Below, in pieces: positions 50,481 to 62,579 of a DNA stretch of 64,000 nucleotides. The stretch is from Zygnema cylindricum. Taxonomy: Eukaryota; Streptophyta; Zygnematophyceae; Zygnematales; Zygnemataceae. Made by a program: the position numbers and the translations under genes. The notes under the pieces are model-generated. The model ran no database searches. It had not been told where the DNA came from and was given only the letters and a program-made list of their open reading frames with translations. The DNA lies in contig JBBHKE010001223.1 of NCBI GenBank assembly GCA_037447655.1, positions 176,936-240,935 on the forward strand. The letters are read 5' to 3'. Numbering within the stretch: position 1 is the stretch's first letter; each line of letters opens with the position of its first letter.

Positions 50481-51860
50481 CCGAGCTTCGATTAAAGGAG
50501 GGGCAGACCGGTGGTATCCCGAGAGGAAAGAAAAAGGCCCTTGTGACACAGGTACATGAGACGGAATCCGAGGACGAGGACGATGAGCTCCTTTTGGATG
50601 AGGAGTTGGAGACGAAAAACGAGGTCGAAATACCACGAAGGCGAAAATGTGCTTACGGTGGATTGAAAGGTGAAGCAGGCTGGATTGTAGATTCATGTGC
50701 CTCCATGCACATGTGTAAGGATAGGCACCTGTTCCCTAAGATAAGATATATTCCCACCGTAAAGATAGAGTACGGGGATGGGAGGATAGTCACCACTACT
50801 TTTGTAGGATCGTTAGATTTGAAAGTGTTAGTAGAAGGAAAGACATCTATAGTAACATTCTCCGATGTATTGTTTATCCCGGAGCTAAACAAAAACCTCA
50901 TCTCTACATCAGTATTAGATGATAAGGGTTTTTTTACCAGCACTAGGGAAGGAGTCATTACTGCTAGTTTTGAGGAGGATGTCTATTTCATTGCTGAGAA
51001 AGGTAGCCATGGGATATTTAGGCTGGTTTTAAGTAATGAAAAGAAGAAACTTTATTATGCTGGTGTTCATGATATTATGATGTGGCATAAGAGGCTTGGG
51101 CATGTGAATCTAGACAAGTTAAGAGAGATGAAAAATATGGGAGTGGTGGAAGGGATTAAGTTTAGTGAGAATGATAATATAAGTGATTGTAGTGGATGTG
51201 CTCAAGGTAAAGCACACATATTACCCTTTCCTAAAACAACCACCTATAAGGGGGAAAAAGTTATAGATCTAGTACACACAGATATTTGGGGACCAGCTAA
51301 AGTGCCCTCACCGGGGGAAGAGATTTATGATGACTATCACTGATGATTGGTCTCGGTATTCCCGAGTGTTTTTTTTTGAAAAACAAGTCCGAAGCTCAGG
51401 ATTGTTTTAGACAATATAAAGCATGGAGCGAAAAACTCCATGAAACTCCAATCAAGAGAGTAAGTAGTGACAATGGTGGAGAGTATACTTCTAACCAGTT
51501 TGAGGATTTTGTGAGGGGAAGATGGGGTCCAACACCAAAAGACAGTTCCAGAAAACCCGGAACAGAATGGGGTAGCGAAAAGGTTAAATAGAACACTAAG
51601 TGATAGTGCTAGAAGTATGTTGTCAGATAAGAAGATAGGAAAAAGGTTTTGGGCAGAAGCAATGAACTGTGCTAATTACCTCAAAAATAGAGTTCTTACT
51701 TTAGCTATAAAAGATCAAACACCTTATGAGAGATTGACAGGCCGGAAACCAGACTTATCTCACTTAAAGGTTTTCGGCAGTCAAGTATTTAGTCTAGATA
51801 CAGATCGGTCTAATTGGAAGCTAGATCCTAAAGAAAAACCGGGATACTTATTAGGATAGG
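50481..51860 (+). pseudogene. protease and integrase of B (broken)
   Basis: The 347-codon piece 50300-51343 ends the knuckle and holds the protease motif DSCAS (WIVDSCASMHMC; DSGAS is usual) and the integrase zinc domain (MWHKRLGHVNLDKL, CSGCAQGKAH). DDE core: HTDIWGPAKVPS, then frameshifts at about 51340 and 51520, SSDNGGEYTSNQFEDF and NGV..RLNRT, followed by FWAEAMNCANYLKNR and PDLSHLKVFG. Confidence 0.85.
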
Positions 51861-53889
51861 ATGAGGATGTTAAAGGAAATAGAGTTTATGATTTAAAAAG
51901 AGAAGATATAATCTTAGTAAAGCATCTACTAGTTATAGATGAAGGAAAATCCGTGGATCCTTTCAAATATACAAAGTCAGTAAAAATTAGATTTTAGTCA
52001 GAAAATTCCGATGACTTTGAGCTCCCTAACTATACAGGTTTTAGAGAAGATGACATTCTTGCAGATACAAATCAGACCGAAAAAGACTCGGCTGTGGAAA
52101 CTCCAGTGACAACTCTACCCGAAGCGGAAGACGTGGTGGAAATTGATGCGAAATCAAGGGATAGGGGAGAAGCCGGGTTTGTTCGAAAGAATCCACGACA
52201 ACCATCTATTTCGGCCTCAGATTTTGAGGGGGGAAGGAGAAGTAGCAAAAAACTACAAGAAAAACAGGTTAATAACAAGGTAACTAAATTATCTCATCAA
52301 GATGAACCTCAAACTTATGGAGAGGCGATGACTTGTCCAGAAAAAAACTGGTGGAAGACAACCATCAATGAGGAGATGGCCTCAATTATGGCAGCCAATA
52401 CTTGGGAGCTGGTGGATTGTCCACCTCATCGAAAACCAATCGGTTGTAAGTGGGTTTTCAAATTAAAACTGAACCCAGATAACACAATCGAGCGCTACAA
52501 GGCCCGATTAGTGGCAAAGGGATTTACATAAAAAGAGGGAATTGACAACGAGGAAACCTTTGCCCCGGTGGTCAGATTTCTCTTCGTCGCATACTTCTCA
52601 GCCTGGCAGCAACGGAAGACATAGAAGTGCACCAGATGGACATCAAGACAGCCTTTTTGCATGGAGAATTGGAAGAGGAGATCTTGATGCGACAACCCGA
52701 AGGGTTTGTGGAGGAAGGAGAGGAGAGTAAGGTATGCCGGCTGATTAAATCTCTTTATGGTTTGAAACAAGCGCCTCGACACTGGAATAAAAAGCTTGAT
52801 GAGTTTCTTACCGGTCTGGGATATACCCGGATCAGCTCAGATCACTCAATCTATGTTTTCGAAGATGAGGAAGGTTTTATATTTATTGCAATTTATGTTG
52901 ACGATTTGCTTGTCTTAAGTAAATCAATGGAAAAAATTAATAAACTAAAAACCGATCTTAAGGGGAGATTTGAAATGAAGGATATGGGGAAAGCAAAATA
53001 TATTTTGGGAATTCAAGTAGAGAGAGACCGAAAAAGAAAAATTATAAGATTGACTAAAAAGGAAGCAATAGGGAACATGCTTGAAAAATTTCAAATCGAT
53101 AAAGCTAATAGTTGTACAACTCCAATGGAGTTGAAGAAGGGAAGTGAGGGGAATGAGGAAGAAGGAGTCATAGTCTTAGATGAGGAATTATCTCCTGAAG
53201 AACAGAAGTTCATGCAGAATATTCCTTACAAGCAAGTAGTGGGAAGTCTAATCTATTTTATGAATTATACCCGGCCGGATTTAGCTGCAGCTGTAGGAGT
53301 GCTGAGTAGAAGTCTAAATGCTCCCACTAAGAGGGATTGGGAGGCAGCTTAGAGAGTCCTTAGATATTTGATAGGAACTAGGGATCTATGGTTGCATTTG
53401 GGTGGGGAGAATACTGACATCACTACTTAGAGTGATGCCAGTTATGGTGATGCTCCGATGAGGAGATGCACTTCTGGATATGTATTATATGTAGGTGATG
53501 GGGCTTGCTGTTGGAGTAGCAAACAGCAAAAGGTTATTGCTCAGTCCACCATGGAGGCTGAGTATATGGCCTCTTGCTCTGCTGTAAAAGAATTGATGTG
53601 GGTGAAGTCTTTGCTTGGTGAGCTTGGTCACCTTAAGAGTGGTGTGCAGAAAATATTTTGTGATAATCAAGCAGCAATCGCTATTTCTGCCAATCCTAAA
53701 CACCATTTTAAAGATAAACACATGGACATTAGACTCAGCTTTGTTAGAGAGAAAGTAGAAAACATAATAATCAGTTTGGAGTACCCACCAGATAGTGAGA
53801 TGGTAGCAGATATGATGACCAAACTTGTGCCTTCCCCTAAGCTAATTTTATGCAGGGAAAAGTGTGGTCTGAAATTAAAGATTGACTAG
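51861..53889 (+). pseudogene. reverse transcriptase-RNase H of B (broken)
   Basis: Motifs in order: WELVDCPPHRKPIGCKWVFK, RLVAKGFT then TAA, HQMDIKTAFLHGELEE, SLYGLKQAPRHWNKKLDEF, YVDDLLVLSKS (52894-52905), IPYKQVVGSLIYFMNYTRPD, then TAG at 53350, RNase H with SDASYGDAPMRRC after a TGG-to-TAG stop, STMEAEYMASCSA, FCDNQAAIAISANPKHHFKD, and the end at 53889. All catalytic residues are present. Only a few point lesions separate it from a complete frame. Confidence 0.9.
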
Positions 53890-53901
53890 AAATAAGGGGA
53901 G

Positions 53902-54909
53902 TATAGAAATTAATGGTCTTTTAAAGTATTTTATAGGTCTGAATAGAAATAAGAAAGAAGCCGAGGCAGTCTACCTCTAACTTCTCTCTCCAACTCTCAA
54001 ACTTGTCACAATCACTGAGAAATTGGAGAGGGAGCTAGAGCCATGGCTACCTAGGTTATCCAGAGGTTTACGGGAAAATATATATTAGTTAGGGGTTTAA
54101 TTTATTAAAAGATATGTGCCGGCCACAGGATTTGATCCTGGTACCTACCGGCCGGCAGACAGCCGGTGGTCGGTAGCCTTAGCCGTTAAGTCTAGAAGTA
54201 GTGTTACGTATTGTAGGGTTTGATAATTATTTAAACATTTATACGTAGAAAAGTTTATTTAACTATAACTGATTACGGGAGACATATATACACTAAATGT
54301 AAAAGTACGGATTCTGGTACGGATAAAAAACCAATACCGCGCATTTATTTCTTTAGTGTAACGAATACCGCGCATGTATTTATTACGGCTACGATTAAAT
54401 GTGAATTTAATCGGACGGTCGGAATTAATGTCGAGATCGCGGAAGAGGATTTGGCGGTTTGTGGTCATCGCCACATCGGATGACACGTGGCGGAATGACA
54501 TTGGATCGCGGCATCTCTGAGGATTAAGGGAGCAAATCCGGACATACCACGTGTCGACATTTAGGCCAAGTCGTACAATGGCTGTACATAAAGTACACCG
54601 ACAGCTATACTTTTGTGTACGAAACTGAAATCTGATTGGCTCCGTACATCAGTGGATAGAGTCTGTGAGAGGGATAGGACTTAGAAAAATTAGAAGATAG
54701 GACCCTCTCTCCTAGAGAGCTTCGGTACAAAAGGTCAACTTTGACCCTCCATAACGTACTGCTCAGAGGAGCAAATTTAGAGATTCTTTTTGCTATCGAC
54801 TCAGGGGAGTCTTGTCTTCACAGGGTTGAAGTTGGTCAGAGTTTTTGTCTGCCAGGGTGGCAGTTATATTTGCTGAAACATAAAAGGGTCAGGGTTATCC
54901 TAGAGGCTT
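53902..54909 (+). repeat. 3' LTR of B, first 1008 bp
   Basis: Follows AATAAGGGGAG. It stops at TAGAGGCTT, 47 bp short of the LTR end, where C begins. GGCTT (54905-54909) should be the target duplication of C. Confidence 0.9.
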
Positions 54910-55479
54910 TGTCATGCTGCATCTCGTCGGACACTTTTCTTGTTTAGATTTAGGGTTTAAGACGGGCAGTCGCCACACTAATTGGTATTCGTGCGTTATT
55001 TGGGTATTGCAGGACTGTACTTATTTACATCGCCGTACGTGTCGATCGTACATATTTATTTTTCATGTAATTTCTGCCGATGAAGTTGACTGTATATACT
55101 TACATTCCACGCAATTCTCGCGACAACGTCCGTACTTAAATTTTCTGTCGCGGATTTTGGCGCGACGCGACAAATGATTGGAAGCACGTAATCCATGACA
55201 TATGATTTCGGAATGTCGGTGACTCAACCTACGATTTCGAACATTAATGATGCGACGTACGTTTTCAAATGTTGGTGACGCGACGTACGATTTCGAAACA
55301 TTGGCGACGAAGCGTGCGATTTCGTAATGTTGGCGGCGCACGCTGATTGGTGTATTTTAAGTCGTGAACCCATGTAGGTTCACGCATTCATATGTAGTTA
55401 GGAAGGGTTTTAATCCGCGGATTGTGAATTGTGTAACGTAGGCATATGGTTCTGGTCGCTTATTGGCTAGGACCCAAAC
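54910..55479 (+). repeat. 5' LTR of C, the part that can be aligned
   Basis: Matches 60731-61300 with about a dozen differences, mostly C/T and G/A. The right end of the LTR cannot be fixed because the partner is truncated. A 92-codon minus-strand frame is present in both copies (CGTACG-rich sequence) but is attributed to LTR copying. Confidence 0.85.
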
Positions 55480-57813
55480 TAGGCGCAGATTGTACAGTAA
55501 AATACTCTCACGCTATTGGTTAGTTAGAAATGTCAGAAATTAGTACTTTGGCTGTTTCGTTTGTACTTAGGCTATTGCTTTAGGTTTTCTACTCTTATAA
55601 TTTGAGAGTACAGGAATTGGTCGAAGAGGACTTAGATCTTTCTGTCTTTTTCCCTTGTCTTTTTCCTTAGTCAAATTGTCAGTTTTTTCCCTGCAAGGCT
55701 TTTTCTGCCTTAGTTTTTTCAGCGCTTAGTTTTTCTCTTTCCTTATTATACTTTTATTGTAAGCCCTACAAGTTAATTCACTCGGTTTCGGTCGGAGTCC
55801 GCACGGTTTCCCTTCAACAACCTCTTCTAGTTTGGATCCCGCCTACTTTCTTAGGCTGTTTCTAAACCTTTGTGGATGCCTTCTCTGAATTAGTGTTTGA
55901 CATTTTGTTGTCTAATTTCTGTGGCTTTTGTTGGAGTTCGCTGGTTGTTTGTTATAATCTGGTTATCTCGGATTCTCTACCATTTTCCATTGCTTGCTTC
56001 CCGTTATCATTTTCTGCAATTGGTTATTAGTGTGTCAAAATCTGGTTTTCTCGGATTTCGTGCAAATTTTTAACGTTGTTTTCTTGTATTTTCTTGTTAC
56101 TATTTTTACTCGTTTGTTAGAATTCGGTAATCTCGGATTCTTTACGTATTTTCAGTGCTTGTTTTCTTGTTGTAATTTTCTGCAATCAGCGTGCCAAGAT
56201 CCGGTTATCTCGGATTCACTGCAGATTTTTATTGTTGGTTTCTTGCATTTTTTTGGTTTTGTTTTCTTTATTTAAAATCCTAGATCTAACTCCTGTAAGG
56301 AATACGCCCAGACCGTGGAGCCTAGTGGCTACCCATCGGCTTAGTATTCTTGTACTCTCAAATTATCATTTTCCTCTCTCTTGTTTTGTGTTTGAAAAAA
56401 ATCAAAAAAAAATTGTAATATTTCATTTTCAGTTTATGTTGAAAAGAAAAAAAAAAATATCTTCCATTTTCAGTTTTTATTCTTGGTTTTGTCTTTTCCA
56501 TTTCCAATCCAATTTACCTTTTATTTTCAGTTTTCATTCTCAGTTTGGCGTGAGAAATTTAAAAAGAAAAATATATAAATACATTTTTTACCATATAAAA
56601 TCTATCTTTCCATTTCTAAATTTTCTTTCACGTATTTTTAATCCGGTTTCTTCCTTTTGATCCGGTTTTATCTTTCCATCGGTTTTAATCCCATCTCTTC
56701 TCCACTTGTAGTTTCTCTTTCAGTTTTTCTTTTGAAAGAAAAATTATAAAAATTGATATATATCTAAAATTTGTACCTTGAAAATACTTTTGTTTGTTTT
56801 TTCAAATTTGTTCTTTGGTGTTTTCCCTCTATCTTATTTCTGTCCCCCACCTTGTTGCCACTCTATTTTAGGTTTTTTTAGGTCTAGATTTGTGGCAGAT
56901 TTTAGGGTTTGGTTGCAGATTTTAGGGTTTGGTTGCAGATTTTAGGGTTAGTCTGCCGAATTCGGGTTTGGGATGCCGCTAACCTGATTCTAACTTGCTT
57001 TGTGACTTATAATATCTTTTCCGATACTTTTAGTCTTCCTTTCCCGGTCTCGAACCATACAGAGATCTCCGTGGCTTCACATTTTGGATTCGCTTTCAGT
57101 TTTGTTTCGTAATTTGCATTGTTAAGCCGTGGTGTTTCACACGATTATTTGGAAATTGTGTGGAGGCCCACGCGGTCCTGAGGACATTTGGAGAAGACTC
57201 TTTTTGGAGGAAACTTTAGGAGCGGATTGTGGAGCGGATTCATAGTTTGGCGCTCTGCAAAGCCCCAGCTGCGGCGACCAGCTGCTGCTCACCTTTGATA
57301 ATCACCAGATTGTTAAAGGTATTCTGTAAGTATTACGATGCCCTGTGGGCGCAGGAGCGTGTTAAGATAGTTGGTTGACCATTTAGAGGGTTCGTGCGTG
57401 GATTGGGTTTCGTTGGACCCAATTGTATTGAGCACTTGCATTTCCCAGCTTTCTTTGTTTGTAATCTGGCCGTGAGTGGCCTTCCGTTTGTCGTGATTGC
57501 CTGGAGTGGATTTTACAGCTTAGATTTGGCCGTTGGTGGCCTTGGATAGTTGTCTCTCTGTTTGTGTTGCTGTAGATCTGCACCTGTGGGTGCTTGGATA
57601 GCAATTTTTCTGCCTTTATAGATCTGGCCCTCCGCCCTTGCCCACTTGTTTGCAGGGTAGAAGGTTTCGGTAACACGACTTTTTGGCAGATCTGGTCATC
57701 GTGGCCTTGATAGTGACTTATTGGTTTGATTGTTGTGTGTGGCTTGGTTGCTCATTTGTTGCATTTCGTATAGATCGTATTCATTATCTCGTCGTTGTTT
57801 CCCTCTTTGTTTT
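55480..57813 (+). other. rest of LTR and leader of C, with tandem repeats
   Basis: No coding signal. It contains four degenerate copies of an about 80-bp unit with GGTTATCTCGGATTC (55961, 56043, 56126, 56203), three copies of a 20-bp unit GCAGATTTTAGGGTTTGG (about 56895-56950) and repeated ATCTGGCC..GTGGCC words (57465-57620). The primer site was not identified. Confidence 0.7.
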
Positions 57814-60501
57814 ATGCCCACCGATTGGAACAATTTTAATTTCCGTTCCGGGTCTACTCGTAGTGGTGTAGCTTTTCGCCCATCACATGTAGACCAAATC
57901 GATCTAGCAAGTATATCTAATTTTCCTATAACTTCGGTTCCGGTATCGAGAACATCCTCGGTCCGTTCCGGACTCACGTCAGTCTCTTCTTTGTCCTCCG
58001 TCTCCTCTACGCTATCTGTAGAGGAAACCAAAGACGAGGGTCTCGAGGGATTCGACACAGGTTCCCTCTCCTTTTGGTCTTCTCCTGATCTAATTTTTGT
58101 CCCACCGCCATACACACCGGTCAGTGACATGGCTTCCTCCTCGGAGGGCCCCATGAGCAAAATGCAATTCTGCTTTTCAGGGATGAAGGATACAATGTCT
58201 TTATCTCATTTCTGCATGTTGTATGATACCGAAATGCGCGATTTGGCATTTCGCTATCAAGATCGATTTGATCTGCGTGTAGCATTCTCTCTCCTTGGTC
58301 GGTACCTTAGAGGTTCCGCTCTCACCCTATATTCCCGCAAGTATAATAGTATACTCGCGATGACAGAATTTTCCCCTCCTTTCGCTGGCACACCAGAGGT
58401 CATAGGACAAGTGGATATCCCGTTTCAAGCCGCTTTTCCCGAGGTCTTAGATGCCCAAGGTCATGTCCTAGTTCCCGCTGTCCCGGAAATTCCTCGGCAA
58501 TATGCTGTGGCTGCACGTGCTGCTGTCCCAGCACGATTAGGGATGACGATTCCGTTGCGAGATCCCCTTTTGGTCATGTTTGATCTGCTAGAAGGAGAGT
58601 ATCCAATGCAAAATCGAGATCAAGTGAAGGAACTGATGAACTTCGAACGTAAACCGGGTGAAACCGCCCCCGCTCTACGTGCCCGTATGGAGACGTTATG
58701 GGAAGCCTTACCGGACTTAATGTCCGATGCGGAAGCTGTCCAAAAATTTGTTGGACAGTTTCCTGATCACTCAAAACGATTTATCCAAAGTCATCTTACG
58801 CAGACATACGGCTTGAAATTTACCTTTGACCAGGCCGCCCAATATGCGGTTGAATATGAGATGCAGTCGTGTTGGTGGGAAGCTCATGACCGATCGGAAG
58901 TTGCTTTCCCACTTCCCCCACCAAGCAACCCATGGCCCAACAATAGGCCTCCGAAAGTGCCTGCCATGGGAGCTCCACCGTTTAACCCTGGAAACAGATT
59001 ATGTTTTCGTTGCGGGGAAACAAGGCATGAGGCTCGTATGTGTCCAGATAAGACGGCCACATGCACTCACTGTCAGCAGATGGGACATTATGCACATCGA
59101 TGCCATATTAAAAATCCAGAGTTCTCATATCAGAATCAAATCAAGAATGGGGGTATCCCCGCACGTTCCGCCAAGCCGGTCGCTCCGCCTAAGGAGACCG
59201 AGAAAGAATCTCCTCCTCCCAAAATTTCCCGTAGAGAGAGAGAAAAGTTAGAGCTGCAAGCTACTATGGCGGCTATGATGAAAGAACTGTTCGCAGCCTT
59301 CATGGCGGAAATGAAGCCGCAGTTTACAGGAATGACCCGAACGGTCGTTCATATGCCGACGTTGGCCAGTCGAACACTTTGGGATTCTACCGTCCAACAA
59401 CGAGCAGCCACGTTTGACCAAGGCTCGGCAGATCATAATCGAGTTGGAAAAGTAACAAATTCTCGAATTCTACTATCTTTCGAGAAAGAAACTCTCTCCC
59501 CTCTTCCGGAAACGACTTCGGCTATTGTAGCGGAAGCACTTACAATCTTGGATAGTACAATCCAAGATGCTCATCGCGTCAAGGAACGGTTGAGCATCCT
59601 ATCTTCTATGATCGAGGACATGCCTCAGGTCTCTCCTACTTTGGCTGAGGTAACTGCAGCCGCCGCTTTACGCGCGTTGCAGTTGAATCGCAATCTGTCA
59701 ACAGTCCAGTCAATTTCGGCAAACGAACGCCGTACATTGGATCCCCACATTAGTTTTCTTGATAACAACCGACACTCATTCACAGTCAATGGTGTCGCAC
59801 CTTCCCTCCCTCTCATGGACACCGGAGCAAAACCCGTGATCCTAGGATCCAGATTTGCGTTGAAGCTTGGCCTCACGGACGACAAGCTGCAACCCACAAC
59901 CACACGGTTACTAACTTCAGCTGGTACCACGGAGCCGGTCCTTGGAATCACCAAGGACCCCCTCGTGTTTCGGTTTCAAATAGAAACCGAAACTGAATTT
60001 TCTGAAATTTCTTCACGTGCGCTCGTTACTAAGTGTAGCGATTACGAATGTTTGGTTGGCCAGGACGTTATATTTCGGGTTGGTGGCGGTGTAGATATGC
60101 ATGACCAAACATTCTCTTACAAATCCAATCACTTTCCTGAGCGGAAGATTTGCCTTCCACTTATTTCGGCACGGAAGCCCTTACCTACCATGGCTCATTC
60201 AGCGACAACACTTCCTGCTTATGCTGGTATCGACACATTAGCTACTGACATCTCTCCATGTATCTCACCATGTATATCTCCATGTATTCTCCCGATCAAC
60301 ATGAAAACTTCTAATGGGACTTTGAGTTCTCAGGGTGCAGATTTCATGCCTATTAGGAAGCATGCCAAGCTTGGTGCTTCGCGTTATTTGCAGGATTTTT
60401 CACTGGAGTTGGATTCCCAGAGGATACTCACTACTGAGGAGACTCTCGATGAGCGTCTTCGGGGTCTTCCGATTTTGTTTGCCAGCTCCACCGCAGGCTA
60501 A
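57814..60501 (+). CDS. Gag-protease of element C (intact, 895 aa)
   Basis: ATG 57814 opens MPTDWNNFNFRSG; the frame stays open upstream to 57730, but this ATG is preferred because what precedes is hydrophobic and leader-like. The N-terminal 100 residues are S/T-rich. The Gag capsid-like domain (about 130-370) includes FRYQDRFDLR-type text, LVMFDLLEGEYPMQN and RMETLWEALPDLMSDAE. Two zinc knuckles, CFRCGETRHEARMC and CTHCQQMGHYAHRC, lie at about 397-430. A basic and glutamate-rich linker follows. The retropepsin motif is PLMDTGAKPVILGSRF (Asp about 669), with LVGQDVIF as the closing ILG-like part. The frame ends FASSTAG and TAA. There is no polymerase downstream, so movement would need enzymes from another element. 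The N-terminal start remains uncertain. Confidence 0.85.
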   Translation: MPTDWNNFNFRSGSTRSGVAFRPSHVDQIDLASISNFPITSVPVSRTSSVRSGLTSVSSLSSVSSTLSVEETKDEGLEGFDTGSLSFWSSPDLIFVPPPYTPVSDMASSSEGPMSKMQFCFSGMKDTMSLSHFCMLYDTEMRDLAFRYQDRFDLRVAFSLLGRYLRGSALTLYSRKYNSILAMTEFSPPFAGTPEVIGQVDIPFQAAFPEVLDAQGHVLVPAVPEIPRQYAVAARAAVPARLGMTIPLRDPLLVMFDLLEGEYPMQNRDQVKELMNFERKPGETAPALRARMETLWEALPDLMSDAEAVQKFVGQFPDHSKRFIQSHLTQTYGLKFTFDQAAQYAVEYEMQSCWWEAHDRSEVAFPLPPPSNPWPNNRPPKVPAMGAPPFNPGNRLCFRCGETRHEARMCPDKTATCTHCQQMGHYAHRCHIKNPEFSYQNQIKNGGIPARSAKPVAPPKETEKESPPPKISRREREKLELQATMAAMMKELFAAFMAEMKPQFTGMTRTVVHMPTLASRTLWDSTVQQRAATFDQGSADHNRVGKVTNSRILLSFEKETLSPLPETTSAIVAEALTILDSTIQDAHRVKERLSILSSMIEDMPQVSPTLAEVTAAAALRALQLNRNLSTVQSISANERRTLDPHISFLDNNRHSFTVNGVAPSLPLMDTGAKPVILGSRFALKLGLTDDKLQPTTTRLLTSAGTTEPVLGITKDPLVFRFQIETETEFSEISSRALVTKCSDYECLVGQDVIFRVGGGVDMHDQTFSYKSNHFPERKICLPLISARKPLPTMAHSATTLPAYAGIDTLATDISPCISPCISPCILPINMKTSNGTLSSQGADFMPIRKHAKLGASRYLQDFSLELDSQRILTTEETLDERLRGLPILFASSTAG

Positions 60502-60730
60502 GGAGCTGGGGGGGGGAATAAATGGATCTCTCTCTCGGCTTCCCACTCACCTTTCACCTTTTATCCTTTCCACTTGTTATCTCATTTTTACATTGTCATA
60601 TTCATTTTAGCTTTGTATTATAATTATTTTTGCTTCGGGATGTGCTTTGCTGTTGTCTATTCCACGTTTTCTATTAGCCAGCTGGTTGGGTTGCATGATT
60701 TTTGGTTCGATTGGACACATGCACGACAGC
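60502..60730 (+). other. 3' untranslated part of C
   Basis: A purine tract GGAGCTGGGGGGGGGAATAA (60502-60522) follows the stop codon; usually it would touch the LTR, but 210 bp separate them. Nothing else is seen. Confidence 0.6.
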
Positions 60731-61300
60731 TGTCATGCCGCATCTTGTCAGACACTTTTCTTGTTTAGATTTAGGGTTTAAGACAGGCAGTCGCCACACT
60801 AATTTGTATTCGTGCGTTATTTGGGTATTGCAGGACCGTACTTATTTACATCGCCGTACGTGTCGATCGTACATATTTATTTTTCACGTAATTTCTGCCG
60901 ACGAAGTTGACCGTACATACTTACATTCCACGCAATTCTCGCGACAACGTCCGTACTTAAATTTTCTGTCGCGGATTTTGGCGCGACGCGACAAATGATT
61001 CGAAGCACGTAATCCATGACATATGATTTCGGAATGTCGGTGACTCAACGTACGATTTCGAACATTAATGATGCGACGTACGTTTTCAAATGTTGGTGAC
61101 GCGACGTACGATTTCGAAACATTGGCGACGCAGCGTGCGATTTCGTAATGTTGGCGGCGCACGCTGATTGGTGTATTTTAAGTCGTGAACCCATGTAGGT
61201 TCACGCATTCACATGTAGTTAGGAAGGGTTTTAATCCGCGGATTGTGAATTGTGTAACGTAGGCATATGGTTCTGGTCGCTTATTGGCCAGGACCCAAAC
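60731..61300 (+). repeat. 3' LTR of C, first 570 bp
   Basis: TGTCATGCCGCATCTTG to GGACCCAAAC, then D' begins. CAAAC or a neighbouring 5-mer should be the target duplication of D'. Confidence 0.9.
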
Positions 61301-62541
61301 TGAAACTCTGAGACCTCCATTGGCCCTCAGAGTATGCAGATCCAAAAGAAGCTAATCTAGATAGTGCCGACTCCAAGTTAATATAAACCCAAGTGACTGA
61401 CCCCTTGACAGTCAGAACCCCAATATAGATTCACCCCTGTGAAATAACACTTTCTGTGTGCTCAGTTCCACCACAGAATGCAAAGTTAGAATATGAGATT
61501 TGGACACATTCACCCACTTTGACTTTCCCTTAGAAATACAGCCACCCTGGCAGACAAAAACTCTCACCGACTACACCCCTGTGTAGCCTAGACTCCCCTG
61601 AGTCCGCAGCAAAAAGAATCACTGAAAATGGTCAAGTAAATTGATAGTTATGGCTGGCCAAAGTTTGCCATTTATACAGAGTGCTCTCTGGGAGAGGCAG
61701 CTGCCTACCCAAAATTTTCTAAGTCCTATACCCTCTCTAAAACTCTATCTACTGAAGTACGGCACCAATCAAATTACTGTGTCGTACAGAAAAGTACAGG
61801 TGCCGGTGTACTTTATGTACGGCCATTGTACGACATGGCAAAAATGTCGACACGTGTCATATCTGGATTTGTTCCCGTAATCTCCGGAATTCCCGTAATC
61901 CAATGTTATTACGCCACGTGTTATCTGACGTGGCAAAGACCGTAAAACGCCAAAAGTACATTTCCGTGATCGCGGCGCCTATCGCGGTCGTCCGATCAAA
62001 ACCGGCTATAATCCTAGCCGCTGAAATTCGACGCGCGGTATTTGTTTCGCTATCGAAACAAATGCGCGGTATTTGTTTCGCTGTCGAAACAAATGCGCGG
62101 TATTTGTTTCGCTATCGAAACAAATGCGCGGTATCCGTTCTGCCCCCATTCCGTACTTCGTACTAAATTAAACTGTATCTATGTACTAAGTATCTATTAG
62201 CCGTTAAACGGATTAATCTACATATAAAGATTTATATATTTGTCAAACCCTATATATCGTAATATCTGTTCTAGACATAACGGCTAGAGCTAACGGCTAA
62301 CGCGGATTGACGGGCGGTAGGTACCAGGATCAATTCCTGGGTCCGTCATCTAACTTTTGGTAAGACTACATAATTTACCCCCTGTCTTCTCTAGAGAGCC
62401 TAGGCAGCCATGGCTCTAGCTCCCTATCCAGCCTTCAGTGACTACGACAAGTATGGGGGCTTGGAAAGGGGAGTTAGAGGCAGACCGCCTCAGCTCTTTT
62501 TCTATCCTAATACAGACCTATAAAATACTCAAATATCAACA
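61301..62541 (-). repeat. 3' LTR of D' with a triplicated palindromic unit
   Basis: 1241 bp, about 65 bp longer than the LTRs of D. The extra length is a tandem array of a 32-bp unit GCGCGGTATTTGTTTCGCTA (62035-62135), three copies against one in D. Each unit contains the near-palindrome TTTGTTTCGCTATCGAAACAAA core. Confidence 0.9.
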
Positions 62542-62579
62542 CTCCCCTTATTTTCTAGTCTATTTTTCTTTTAACTTCC

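Noticed and set aside
55063-55341. 92-codon minus-strand frame repeated at 60884-61162
   Set aside because: It is inside the two LTRs of C; the conserved frame is explained by LTR duplication.
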